Made by a program: the position numbers and the translations under genes. A DNA stretch of 64,000 bases from Paracentrotus lividus. Taxonomy: Eukaryota > Echinodermata > Echinoidea > Camarodonta > Echinidae. Every line of letters begins with the position of its first letter. The first letter of the stretch is position 1. The notes under the pieces were generated by a model. The model saw only the letters and a list, made by a program, of their open reading frames with translations. It searched no databases and had not been told where the DNA came from. Positions 1 to 10,425 of this stretch are shown piece after piece. The stretch lies in the NCBI GenBank assembly GCA_940671915.1, contig CALNVZ010000794.1:104102-168101 (forward strand), read 5' to 3'.

Positions 1-95
1 AAAAAAAAAAAAAAAAAAAAAAAAAAAAGAAATGGAAAGAAAGAGATAGAAATTGAAAGAAAACAAAAATAACGGAGCTGGAAAAAAAAAAATAT
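1..95. repeat. A-rich simple sequence
   Basis: The window opens with 28 consecutive A and stays strongly A-rich for about 95 bases. It may be the poly(A) tail of a retroelement lying to the left of the window, but nothing else of such an element is visible. Confidence 0.7.
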
Positions 96-201
96 GACGG
101 AGTACAGGACTGTCGACTGACACCTAAATATCAGGCGTTAATTTGTGTCATAAAATAGCTAGGAACCTTTAAGTCCTTGCTGCCTCTTGAACCCCAAAAA
201 T

Positions 202-223
202 AGAGAGAGAGAGAGAGAGAGAG
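202..223. repeat. (GA)n microsatellite
   Basis: About eleven AG/GA units in a row, followed by GCGCACGCGCG. The surrounding 96-325 shows no gene or recognisable element. Confidence 0.9.
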
Positions 224-325
224 CGCACGCGCGAAATGAATGGGTTTATAGAGAATTTTTGTGACGCAGCTTGACCCAATGACCCCCAGAGCTGTCATCC
301 ATTTTGAATTTCAGGATGTAAAAAT

Positions 326-397
326 TGCCTCCGCCGGGAGTCGAACCCGGGTCACTGCATTTGAACTGCAATGCCTTAACCATTAGACCACAGAGGC
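326..397 (-). tRNA. tRNA gene with UCA anticodon (possible UGA-suppressor type)
   Basis: Read on the minus strand, 397-327 folds into a full 71-nt cloverleaf. There is a 7-bp acceptor (GCCTCTG with CGGAGGC, one T-G pair), a 4-bp D stem, a 5-bp anticodon stem, a 4-nt variable loop and a 5-bp T stem closing TTCGACT; A at 326 serves as discriminator. The A box (TGGTCTAATGG) and B box (GGTTCGACTCC) match the RNA polymerase III consensus, and TTTTT follows within two bases as a terminator. The anticodon loop is GTTCAAA: U33 and A37 are normal and positions 34-36 are UCA, which would read UGA. It is too short, and has the wrong acceptor and D arm, for tRNA-Sec. It could be a functional suppressor-type tRNA, an anticodon mutant of a normal tRNA, or a pseudogene. 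The fold is seen; expression and charging are unknown. Confidence 0.8.
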
Positions 398-537
398 GGT
401 CTAGAAGATATGCGTGACCGAGCTCAGTTGACCGACAGGCAATTCTTACAACCTTCGTGAAATTCTTTTAGTTTGGTGCAGATGAGTTAATGGCCAATGA
501 GAAGCCGTCGTGCGTTGGTTGGATCCTAGCTTTCATA

Positions 538-1375
538 AAGGGCCTGTCCCACAGAAGGCGATCATTGTGGCGACAACCTACGAACTACTTTTTAGTACCC
601 ATCGCCACCATGCGCAGGTCCAATCGCCTATAAGATCGTGAATTATCGCGTCTCTCGCCAACAAATACGTAGCAAAATACTGTTCGCCGCTGGTCTCTCA
701 ACAAGTTAAACAATAGCCTGCGTCAGTTGGGTTGACGTCAATGACCGTAGCCTGTCTTCTCTTGTCGCGAAAAGGTGCTATCGTAGATTGTCGCCAGATA
801 GAACATGTTTAGCAGAGCGGAACGGCGGCCAGTTGTAGGTTGCCGCGCTCCAGCGTACGTGGCACGCATCGCTGAACCGAACGCCCAGTGAAATTTAAGC
901 CGCTACGGTCTTTGTCGCCACCTACATTCACCAAAATCGGGATCGGCCTCCCATTCAGATACTGTACAGTTGCCGCTGATTTTCGAAATATTCAAAATTC
1001 ACTCACGACCCAAATTATAATGCGCGACTGAGAGGACTATCACGAACATGAAGGCGACAGGCCGCCATCAGGTAGAAAACACTCGATCGCCTGTGTCAGT
1101 TGCAAGGATCGCCACAGTGCTCAAGTTCATATTTTTGTTGATTTTAAGCTGCGACGAGAATAGTCGAGCCGCGAGATGCGCGAAGGTCAAGGCTATTGTA
1201 TTATCGGATACAAGCTATTGTTAGTCCATTGTTTGCGTCGAAGCAAGGTGTTGTCGTAGCTTATCGTAGACAGAGTCGTAGATACGTATATGATCTCTGG
1301 TCACCTACGATTCTGGCAGGTTCTAACACGCATAGTTTTTTGCCACAGCGATCGCCTCCTGTGGGACAGGCCCTT
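538..1375 (+). mobile_element. MITE, GGGCCTGTCCCACAG family, copy 1
   Basis: An 838-bp non-coding element with TIRs of about 45 bp starting AAGGGCCTGTCCCACAG and flanked by TA on both sides, as for Tc1/mariner-type target duplications. The interior has no plausible ORF. It is unusually rich in CG-containing words (GGCGA, TCGCC, TCGTAG), often 10-12 bp apart. Copy 2 follows directly, sharing the TA. Confidence 0.85.
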
Positions 1376-1377
1376 TA

Positions 1378-2225
1378 AGGGCCTGTCCCACAGAAGGCGA
1401 TCGTTGTGGCGACAACCTACGAACTACTTTTTAGTACCCATCGCCACCATGCGCAAGTCCAATCGCCTATATGATCGTGAATTATCTCGTCTGTCGCCAT
1501 AGAATACATCGCAAAATTCTGTTCGCCGCTGGTTTCTCAACAAGTTAAACAATAGCTGGCGTCAGTTGGGTTGACGTCAATGACCGTAGACTGTCTTCTC
1601 TTATCGCGACAAGGTGCTATCGTAGATTGTCGCCAGATAGAACATGTTTAGCAGAGCGGAACGGCGGCCAGTTGTAGGTTGCCGCGCTCCAGCGTACGTT
1701 GCACGCATCGCTGAACCGAACGGACAGTGAAATTTAAGCTGCTACTGCCTTTGTCGCCACCTACATTCACCAAAATCAGGATCGGCCTCCCATTCAGATA
1801 CTGTACAGTCGCCGCAAAGTTTTGAAATTTTCAAAAATCACCTACGACCCAAATTATAATGCGCGACTGAGAGGACTATCACGAACTTAAAGGCGACAGG
1901 CCGCCATCAGGTAGAAATCACTCGATCGCCTGTGTCAGCCGCAACGATCGCCACAGTTCGCAAGTTCATATTTTGGTTGATTTTAAGCTGCGACAAGAGA
2001 AGTCGAGCCGCGAGATACGCAAAGGTCGAGGCTATTGTATTATCGGATACCAGCTATTGTTATCCTATTGTTTGCGTGAAAGTAAGTCGTTGTCGTAGCC
2101 TATCGTATACAGAGTCGTAGATACGTATATGATCTTCGGTAACCTACGACTCTGACACGATTCTGGCAGGTTCTAACATGCATAGGTTGTCGCCACAACG
2201 ATCGCCTCCTGTGGGACAGGCCCTT
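1378..2225 (+). mobile_element. MITE, GGGCCTGTCCCACAG family, copy 2
   Basis: A second, closely similar 848-bp copy in the same orientation, joined head to tail to copy 1 through TTTAA, with TA on its right side. Differences from copy 1 are mostly point changes. ORFs here are shadows of the TIR sequence. Confidence 0.85.
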
Positions 2226-2245
2226 TAAGCTATGATACAAGTGTA

Positions 2246-2752
2246 AAGGGCCTGTCCCACAGGCAGCGATCGTTGTGGCGACAACCTATGCATGTTAGAA
2301 CCTGTCAGAATCGTGTCAGAATCGTAGGTGACAGAAGATGATATATGTATCTACGACTCTGTCTACGATAGGCTCCGACATGGACTTGCTTCCACTCAAA
2401 CAATAGACTAACAATAGCTTGTATCCGATAATACAATAGCCTCGACCTTCGCGCATCTCGCAGCTCGACTTCTCTCGTCGCAACTTTAAATCAACCAAAA
2501 TATGAACTTGCGCACTGTTGCGATCCTTGCGACTGACACTGGCGATCGAGTGTTTTTTACCTGATGGCGGCATGTCGCCTTTATATTCGTGATGGTCCTC
2601 TCAGTCGCGCATTATAATTTGGGTCGTGAGTGATTTTTGAAAATTTCAAAACTTTGCGGCGACTGTACAGTATCTGAATGGGAGGCTGATCCTGATTTTG
2701 GTGAATGTAGGTGGCGACAAAGGCCGTAGCAGCTTAAATTTCACTGTCCGTT
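2246..2752 (-). mobile_element. MITE, GGGCCTGTCCCACAG family, truncated inverted copy 3
   Basis: The right-hand portion of the same family in the opposite orientation. It begins with TA then AAGGGCCTGTCCCACAG and runs to about the middle of the element, where homology stops. The 18 bp between copies 2 and 3 are unrelated. Confidence 0.8.
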
Positions 2753-3020
2753 GTATTTGATTTGTAATTATACCTGGTTACATTTTAAAGATCATAGAAT
2801 ACATAAACAGTCTGTGTCAAAAAAAAATCTTTAAAAAATGGTACAGTCGGGGAAAAAATTTTAGGTGTGAAATATTTTCAAAAGATGTGTGTTTAAGGTA
2901 CCAAGATAAAGCCCAATAATTTTCCTTGCTGATGCGCTTTGTTCTGTATACTTTGCTTTTGTAAAACAAAAGTTATGCTAAATTTTGTACGACGAGGAAC
3001 AAATCGAAATTGAGCACTCC
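2753..3020. other. AT-rich spacer, nothing recognised
   Basis: AT-rich sequence with short A runs between the truncated MITE copy and the next fold-back. No ORF, tRNA or terminal repeat is visible. Confidence 0.5.
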
Positions 3021-3047
3021 TTGGCCATTATGCGAAACTTATACACA

Positions 3048-4570
3048 AAGGCATGGGACGGCGTGCGAAAAATGGATTTTTCTTGATTGCAAAAAACTAG
3101 TCATATTTTAAAAATTACAACACCAAATGTGATGGAAAAAAAATTGCAGGTGAAAGTTTGATCTTCCTGCTTTATGAAAATACCAAAAAATAGCAGGCTG
3201 TGATTATACCTCATACTATATTTAAAAAAAGTTTCCACTTGTACCATTTTATATATTTGACCATTTTATTTGTGTAAAATCACAACACAAAAAGAAAGTT
3301 CCCCCAATTTCAGATATCAATAATTTTTGAACAAGGAGAAATTAAAAAAATCTATATATATATATACATGTAGAAAATTTAATTAGCCACAATGGGAGTG
3401 AATTTTAGGAAAAAATCATCAAGTCATGCTTCAGTGAGCAATGGTTGAATGCAAAAATGTCATTTTTAAAGTTCGCAAGCCTAAAATGGCAACTTTGATT
3501 AAATGATAACGGACCCATTTTCACATTTTAAACATTTTAAACGTCAGAATGCATGCAAAACTTGCTTCCCAATCTACGGAAACGAAAATTGCGTCAAATT
3601 TTACGGTTGAGTGAGCATGCAGTAAAAATTGCCCAAACTGCGATTTTTACTTCTTTTCCATGGTAAAGTCGATCAAATATGAAGGAATTCCTGTTTTGGA
3701 AGTGTATGCAACCAATATCCATTCATTCACGGTTGAATGAACCCATCAAACAACAATAAAATAGGCCATTGTAAAATTACAAAAATGCATTGCAGTAATT
3801 TTATGCACTAGAAAGCATCTCAATAACATTTTTTTTGGTTGTGTTTATATTCTTTGGGCACGTGTCAATGATCCTATGGCATTTATTTACAAATTCATGC
3901 TTCAGTGGTTGCATACACTTCCACAACAGGAATTCCATCTTATTTGATCGAATATACCATGACAAAGAAGAAAAAATGGCAGTTTGGGTCATTTTTGCTG
4001 CTTGCTCACTCAACCGTGAAATTTGACGCAAATTTCTTTTCAGTATATTGGAAAGCACGTTTTGAATACATTATGACGTGTTAAATGTTTAAAATGTGAA
4101 AATGGGTCCGTTATCATTGAATCAAAATTGCCATTTAAGGCTTGCTAACTTCAAAAAATGACATTTTTGCATTCAACCATTGCTCACTGAAGCTTGACTT
4201 GATGATTTTTTCCTAAAATTCACTCCCATTGTGGCTAATTAAATTTTCTACATGGATAGATAAATAGATTTTTTTTAATTTCTCCTGGTTCAAAAATTAT
4301 TGATATCTGAAATAGGGGGAACTTTCTTTTTGTGTTGTGATTTTACACAAATAAAATGGTGAAATAAAATGGTACAAGTGGAAAACCTTTTTTTTAAATA
4401 GTATGAGGTATGATCAAAGCCTGCTATTTTTGGGTATTTTCATAAAGCAGGAAGATCAAACTTTTACCAGCAATTTTTTTCATCACATTTGATGTTGTAA
4501 TTTTTAAAATATGACTAGTTTTCTACAATCAAGGAAAATCCATTTTTCGCACGCCGTCCAATGCTTTTTT
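3048..4570. mobile_element. Fold-back (long palindromic) element
   Basis: Two arms of roughly 750 bp (about 3,048-3,830 and 3,850-4,570) are near-perfect inverted copies around a short centre near 3,840. The outermost arm sequence reads ACGGCGTGCGAAAAATGG on the left with its complement on the right. Inside each arm the word TCAACCGTGAAATTT and a TGCTTCAGTGAGCA-type motif recur. The left end carries a module (GGCCATTATGCG onward, 3,023-3,110) that is also present near 57.9, 59.9 and 60.3 kb. No transposase is encoded, and the ORFs found are shadows of the arms. The right end abuts the retroelement fragment at about 4,590. Confidence 0.8.
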
Positions 4571-4591
4571 GACTTTTTTTGACTTTTTCCC

Positions 4592-5086
4592 TACAACACG
4601 GCAGTCAAAACAAATGTAGCCACAATTCCTGGGTTTAGTCAAAAAGCACTTCCCAAGGGGCCACAAGTTGAACAAGATATTCAACAAAAACACCGTGAAA
4701 GTTAGTTATAGCTGTATGAAAAACATATACGCAATCATCAAATCACACATCCAAAAAATTATCAACCAAGCTGTAGGAACCGGAAATGACCTACAACATA
4801 AATGCAATTGCCGACAAAAACTAACCTGCCCCCTACAAGGAAAATGCCTAGAAAAGGCCCTTGTATATGAAGCATCAATATACCATGGCAACGACACAAA
4901 ATGCTACTATGGGCTCGCAGGAGGAACATTCAAAGAAAGATATAGAAACCACGTCAAATCATTCAAACACGAAAAATATCGGAAGGAAAGTAAAACAACT
5001 GTCAAAATACATATGGAAACTCAAGGAATCCAACACCAACTATCAGCTCAAATGGGAAATAGCAAAAAGATCCAACACAAATCTAA
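4592..5086 (+). pseudogene. Penelope-like retroelement ORF, C-terminal part with GIY-YIG nuclease
   Basis: The translation carries the post-RT linker (KHFPRGHKLNKIFNKNTVKV, then SYSCMKNI), a Cys-rich stretch (CNCRQKLTCPLQGKC) and a GIY-YIG nuclease core (VYEASI, then YYGLAGGTFKERYRNH). GIY-YIG nucleases of this kind follow the reverse transcriptase in Penelope-like elements. The piece lacks the RT domain and has a frame break after KYRKE, with the SKYIWKLK block continuing in the next frame. It is then split by a MITE at 5,087-5,774. It belongs to a family different from the fuller Penelope element at 52-54 kb. The start given is where homology begins, not an ATG. Confidence 0.75.
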
Positions 5087-5774
5087 GGGGGCCGTCACAC
5101 TGAGGTCGTTCTATAACGTTCCTGCCCGTTTTTGCCCATTTTAAAAAAAAATGCTGAACGGGCTTTGGTCGGGTTGGAACTGATAACTTTGAAAAATAAT
5201 TTCTTGAATACGATGCTAGGCAGTTAATAAATAGTTCTCGTTACGTCAATTCCGTCTTTATCGCGTCCGCAATACGTTGTTATCCAGTACAGAACGAGTA
5301 AACTGCTCGTTCACTCTATACCGTTCGTAGCACGTCCAAACGGTCACTAAAAGTGCCTATGCGCAGCATGATAAAAGTTAGGTACCAGGTTCGTAGTACG
5401 TCCTTCTCGTTCAGAGTAAGTCCTACCCGTTTAAGGAACGTTGTCACTACGTTTAATTTTAGAACTTGAATAATTAATATACAATGCTCGTTTGTATGAC
5501 GTCCTAGCACATCTTTAGAGCGATTTAAGTACGGAAATTTCGTTTGTAGTACGTCCATCTCGTTTCAGGTACGTTGCCACCCCGTTAAATTTTAGGACGA
5601 GATGGGCGCCCGATTTTTTTTAATACTTTTTTGGAAATCCGACCGAGCTAGTCCATGAAGTTCGTAAACAGATCGTAAGAAGTATTTACTACGTCCACTC
5701 AGTTTACACACAGACTATGCCCGTTCGGCAAAATTTGCAAGGACGTAGTAGGAACGAGCTCAGTGTGACGGGGG
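5087..5774. mobile_element. MITE with CCGTCACACTGAG ends, inserted in the GIY-YIG ORF
   Basis: A 688-bp non-coding element whose ends are inverted copies of CCGTCACACTGAG preceded by G/C runs. It splits the nuclease ORF: the coding sequence resumes at 5,775. The interior is filled with CG-containing words such as TACGTCC, CTCGTT and CCGTT spaced about 9-12 bp apart. The target duplication is unclear (TAA on the left, TATAA on the right). Confidence 0.8.
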
Positions 5775-5940
5775 TATAAGAAGAAGTGGGACCTGCAACC
5801 TCTGCCTCGACGGAAAAAATACCTCATAATCACCAGCAAAGATGCCATAAAGAAAAAATCTGAAATAGTCTCTAAATGCAGGCACAGAAAAAGACCTCCC
5901 CCAAAACCACCCAACCGTGAAACTGGTCCAACACAGCATT
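5775..5940 (+). pseudogene. Last part of the GIY-YIG retroelement ORF
   Basis: After the MITE, the reading continues with TCNLCLDGKNTS in one frame and KSEIVSKCRHRKRP in another. These are the conserved Cys-rich end and the SKCRHR tail seen at the C terminus of this retroelement nuclease group. The two blocks lie in different frames, so the copy is decayed. Confidence 0.7.
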
Positions 5941-6040
5941 CAGGTACCTGCCACGTACGTTCCTCCATGGATCTTGGCGTGCGCAGCCATATTGTGCGGT
6001 GGTCACATGTTTGGATTTCCATGGTCACATCACGTCTTAA

Positions 6041-6623
6041 AGGAAACCAATACCCAAGGAAATAATTACTTTCATAGGAAAAAGAATAATGAGAGGAGCA
6101 ATTTAAAAAAAGTTTCATCAAAATTGGTTTTAAAATAAGAGAGTTATGGGAGTTTGAAAAGTCTCGTTTTACCTTCTATGGGGATCCTCAAATTGGCAAC
6201 ATCAGCTTCAAAATGGCCGATTTTATGGACAACTCTCCATTGGTTTTGTACACAAATTTTCAGATTTTCCCCGTTTTCTTTCAAAATATGTCTTATTTAC
6301 TTCTGAGCTCAAAATATGTCATGGGAAAATATATTTCACACAACATTATGTTGAGCTCAGAAGCAGGTAAGACATATTTTGAAAGAAAATGGGGAAAATC
6401 TGAAAATTTGTGTACAAAACCAATGGAGAGTTGTCCATAAAATCGGCCATTTTGAAGCCGATGTTGCCAGTTTGAGGATCCCAATAGAAGGTAAAACGAG
6501 ACTTTTCAAACTTCCATAACTTTCTTATTTTATAACCGTTTTTGATGAAACTTTTTTTCAAATTGCTCCTCTGATTGTGCTCTTTCTTATCAAAATGATT
6601 ATTTCCTTGGGTATTGGTCTCCT
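6041..6623. mobile_element. Fold-back element flanked by TTAA
   Basis: A 583-bp palindrome with arms of about 270 bp around a short centre near 6,335. It starts AGGAAACCAATACCC, ends with the complement, and is flanked by TTAA on both sides. ORFs on both strands here are mirror images of the same arm and are not genes. Confidence 0.8.
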
Positions 6624-6627
6624 TTAA

Positions 6628-6835
6628 GTGAAACGTTCACTCTCCACGCCATACACAATAGAAAGTCGTAGATAGATGCAAGTTGTGTTGTGACCATTGC
6701 GGTCTATTGTCATCTTGTGCGACGAAGGGTTCGTTCATTTATGTTCGTGTTTTTTTCATGCAACAAAATGACACCGAAGACAAAATAGTAAAAAAATCCA
6801 CAGAAATAACACAAAAGCGACAACGTTGTGAATAT
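6628..6835. other. Unassigned sequence
   Basis: Sequence between two inverted-repeat elements. It holds a short open frame (6,683-6,946) that runs into the next inverted repeat and has no recognisable domain. Confidence 0.4.
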
Positions 6836-6839
6836 ACTC

Positions 6840-7710
6840 CTCTACTTTGGATACTGGGGTTTGAAATATACCAATTAAACACACAATTTGGCGTTTCTAT
6901 GGTCACTTTTAAGAGTGCTCAAAATGACGATTTATTTTTTTACTAAACCAAATATAGAAATTATATGTGCTTTTATAAAATCATAATTTTTTAATATCTC
7001 TTCCCTTTTTGATATTTTGAAAAAAATATGAAATTCTAATCAGAAGTTAACTGAACCGATACCGTTGTTGGTTTAAGGAGGATAGTTGTTTTGACTTGAG
7101 GACGCCCCTTTGAAATCAGGTAAAATCTTCTCTTTTTTTACAAATAAAACCATAGATTCGTAACAAGTACATTTTCATCATTATGTCAATCGTTTATTTA
7201 TGATTTTAATGTTGATATCAATCATCGAAATTAAAATTTGGAGTGTGGAAATACAATGTATGTCTATGTTTCGTTGGGTTAATGCTGCAGTAAACAGGAA
7301 AAAATCAATTAATATTGTATTGAAACTCGCAGAAAATAAATGTCAGCGTGCGTTAAGAGGCTATATCGCCGCGACTATCGACCAAGTTTTCCAGTCCCAT
7401 TCCGGTGTTTGGTAATATTTCACGTGGGTTTCACAAGTGATATGCCAGGATGTGTCTCCAAGTCAAAAAAACTATCCTCCTTAAACCAACAACGGTATCA
7501 GGTCAGGTAAATTCTAATTAACATTTCATATTTTTTTCAAAATATCAAAAAGGGAAGAGATATTGAAAAACTATGATTTTATAACCCCAAAATTCGTCGT
7601 TTTGATCAGGCTTCCAAGATGCTTAAATAACTGAGCGAAATAATTCCCAATTGTTTGTTGAATTAGTTTATTTGATACACCAATCTCCAAATTCAAGATG
7701 CATATGCACC
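6840..7710. mobile_element. Diverged inverted-repeat element
   Basis: Inner TIRs of about 35 bp (GATACCGTTGTTGGTTTAAG on the left at 7,058) face each other at 7,058-7,100 and 7,455-7,497. The inverted similarity continues outward with more mismatches, through an ATATCTCTTCCCTTTTTGA word, to about 6,840 and 7,710. It looks like an old fold-back element with a better-preserved core. No coding potential. Confidence 0.6.
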
Positions 7711-7884
7711 ATTTTGCCACTTTTGATATATTTCGGTGTTTTTTTTTTTAAATAATTTTGCTGTCCAACTCGTTTCTATTGCTTGAGAAAAACATTACAA
7801 CAAATTACCGACCTCTCGCGTTGCACACGAAAACTAGCGTGCGCGCGCACCTTAAACCAACATGGCGCCCTCCTGGCGGCGAAC

Positions 7885-9214
7885 GCTTTCATGAGATTTT
7901 TGCCCTAAATTATGCTCCTGGAGCAGTATGCATAATAATAAAGCATCGATCTATCGATAATTGTTGGAGTGTTCTATTCTCGTAACAAGGGATCGCTTAG
8001 TTGAGGGGAGCTATGGTATCGTTAATCACGACCGACTAGCCGACTAACAGAATAGAAACACTATGTAAAGTTAATTCGCGCGCGGTCTGTGAAAAATTGC
8101 AGTGGTACGTAAATTATACACGTGAATCTGATCTCAGGATGTTTAATCTGACTTAATTTTAATATGCACATTATCTTGTATTTGGTATGTGGCAAAGTAC
8201 CCCACTGATTATTTTTAAAAATTAACTGCTGTGCGCTACTGGACTTCTTCAAGTTAAGTTATATTTATTGTTCCTGTATCCTCCGTTTGCCTTTGCTTTA
8301 ATTGATGTGAATACAGAGGCGGTGTAGCTCAGAGAGCAGAGTGGACAGCGCTCGTTTCGGTTAATCACGCATGGGATTGAGTCCCAGGCATGCCGAAAGA
8401 CGTCTTGCAAAATAAACTGATCAATGCTAACGTTTCGTGTAGAGGCGCACCTCGCCACCGTATGTACTGCAGGAGTGAATGCAGTTGGAAAACACTCATG
8501 TTCCTGGAGCATTGCCGTGGACATCTAGATATTCAGCAGAAACATAACCATGCTCCAGGAGCATTACCCCTGTCACTTCATATAGGGAATGAAGGAGTGC
8601 CCCTCCCCCAGTAGAACGGGGAAGCACCGGCAGAAGGGGGAAGAAATTATGTTTGCACCCCCTGACAAAGAAGGCTGGCTACTCCACTGGTCTTGTTGTG
8701 CATTATTTATTGTGCACTTTTTACAAAGAACACCCTTTTATTTCAATTTCGCAAATGTATATTTAGGGGCCGTTCACAATTTTCGCAATTTTTTCTTGCG
8801 TACAAAACGTATGTTTCAGGTAGGAAGGGGGTAAAAATTACCTCAAAGTGTACGTAATTTCAGACACTTTTTCATTCCCTGATCATTGCATGCAGATCAA
8901 TGCTCGCATAGACTTTTCATTGATTGAGCCACTGCTATTTAAATACCCGGCTACCCCGCGCCGCTGATCTCTGTGACACGTCACAATTAAAACACAACTT
9001 GTGGCCGTCATGCGCCGTTGAACACTTTACTGGAGCATCCGATTTTATTTTGCCACATCACATCTCACCCATGTGTTTGTGCACTATTTCACTTGTTCAG
9101 AGTAAAATGGAACAGTCCAAATGGCACTCATGAAAACCAGTACATCGATTATGCATAATGCTCCAGGAGCACATGCTCCTGGAGCATAATTTAGGGCAAA
9201 AATCTCATGAAAGC
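7885..9214. mobile_element. Mutator-like non-autonomous element with 9-bp target duplication
   Basis: The ends are inverted copies of GCTTTCATGAGATTTTTGCC and continue into ATGCTCCTGGAGCA for a TIR of about 45 bp. The flanks are the identical 9-mer GCGGCGAAC at 7,876-7,884 and 9,215-9,223. A 9-bp duplication suits Mutator-like transposons, with Merlin-type as the alternative. The 15-bp palindrome ATGCTCCTGGAGCAT sits next to each TIR and recurs inside. The interior also holds a tRNA-like stretch and one unit of a 110-bp repeat that is expanded in the copy at 18.2 kb. No transposase frame is present. Confidence 0.8.
8318..8394 (+). other. tRNA-like sequence inside the Mutator-like element
   Basis: Contains an A-box-like GGTGTAGCTCAGAGAGCAG and a B-box-like GGGATTGAGTCCC at tRNA-like spacing. 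The acceptor strands do not pair, so it is a tRNA-derived relic rather than a tRNA gene. A copy lies at about 18,013-18,087. Confidence 0.5.
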
Positions 9215-9371
9215 GCGGCGAACACATAACCAATAGGCGAGAAACGTACGTGCTGCCTGAAGATCGCACCAGCGCACAGTGGGCCAGGCGTAAGCAAAAG
9301 TGCGCCAAAAGTGGTTTCTGGTCACCTAACCAATTTTGTTTTTTTAGTATTTTTTTAGTATTAGTGGGATT

Positions 9372-9875
9372 GGTGTGGTCGAGTGGATAAGTCAGCGGAC
9401 TTACGGTCACAAGGTACGCGGTTCGAATCCCGTCCATACCACTAGCATCCTTCGGCAAGGTGTCAACCTGTAAATTTGCCGTACTTGACCCAAGTGAGGT
9501 AAATGGGTACCGGTAGGAATTGAATTGAATTGAATTGAATTTATTCAGACAGAAAAATAAAATATTTACATGTCTTGGGATTGCTAAACAAGGTTTAGGA
9601 AAACCCATACAAGTTGGCATCCCAGATATATAAACACAGTACAAAATATATCGATGACATTAAACAAGAATACAAATAGGTAAAATATTATGGCAGAACA
9701 ACATAGGGGAGACAGAAAATAATCCTTCAAATACTAAGATTCTTGGAAGAAATTCCTCGAATGCTTAAAGCGCCCTAGGGCAGCTATGGCTATAGCCGGG
9801 TAATAATATTAGCTGCGCCTCTGAATAGTTTACTAGATAGACGGCGCATTATAAATGCTTAAATATTATTATCAT
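9372..9875 (+). mobile_element. tRNA-derived SINE, interrupted
   Basis: The head is tRNA-like: acceptor strands GGTGTGG and CCATACC pair over 7 bp, and a B box GGTTCGAATCC is present. The body (CCTTCGGCAAGGTGT, then GAGGTAAATGGGTACCGG) and the 3' end (AAAGCGCCCTAGGGCAGC, then GCGCATTATAAATGC and an ATT-rich tail) have the layout of SINEs common in marine deuterostomes. The body is split by a LINE 3' end at about 9,525-9,745. A second copy lies at about 19,699-20,195 in the duplicated block. Confidence 0.75.
9522..9745 (-). mobile_element. 5'-truncated LINE 3' end inside the SINE
   Basis: On the minus strand this ends CTGTCTGAATAAA followed by (TTCAA)n, the microsatellite type of tail used by many CR1/RTE-like LINEs. 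About 220 bp of 3' sequence are present. It interrupts the SINE body at a GGAATT site. The 186-residue frame overlapping it on the minus strand has no protein-like features. Confidence 0.55.
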
Positions 9876-10424
9876 TATTCTCAGCAAAGATAGCAACCTC
9901 TAGAACATCTCCTTAAAATATTTCATCATGAAATTGATTTTTTGTTGGTTATTTTTCTTTGAAATGACCAGAAAATGACTCATTTGTGGTACACCTCGTG
10001 TAAATGACAAATTTTCGTTATTTGTGATTGTTTGCTAAATTGGTGGTCCAATATATTTTAGATTAAATCTGCTTGATTAAGAATGATCATTTTAAGTGCC
10101 CATAGAATTTAAAGACAAATGTTTAATCCATTCGGAAGTAATTTTGGACGAAACCACTAAATAATGGGGGGAAATTGCATTTTTTCCCTTCATATGCATA
10201 TATTTCACGATTACCGCCAATTTCCGCGTTCAAAGTACCATAGCGGTCTTCTTTTTTTTTTTTTTTTTATAGTTTAAGCTTTACATCAATACCAAACTTA
10301 GCTGCAACCTCCTGCAACCTTCGGAGATATAACCAATTTTCCATCCGCATGTTAGCCTAATTTATCGTCAAAATCTGCACAAAGCGATAATGCGGCCTTA
10401 TTGTGCACACACAAGTCTCAACGT
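9876..10424. other. Non-coding spacer with poly(T) run
   Basis: AT-rich sequence with a T run at about 10,249-10,268. No ORF, tRNA or inverted repeat is visible. It is duplicated at 20.2-20.7 kb. Confidence 0.5.
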
Positions 10425-10425
10425 A

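Noticed and set aside
326-397. tRNA-Sec
   Set aside because: The UCA anticodon would fit, but the gene is 71 nt with a normal 7-bp acceptor and short variable loop, unlike the roughly 90-nt tRNA-Sec.
9372-9441. Functional tRNA gene
   Set aside because: The acceptor and B box are good, but the anticodon arm does not fold and it is joined to a SINE body.
9084-9644. 186-residue minus-strand ORF
   Set aside because: It runs through a SINE, a LINE tail and a TIR; the translation is a patchwork of repeat sequence and is broken in the second copy.
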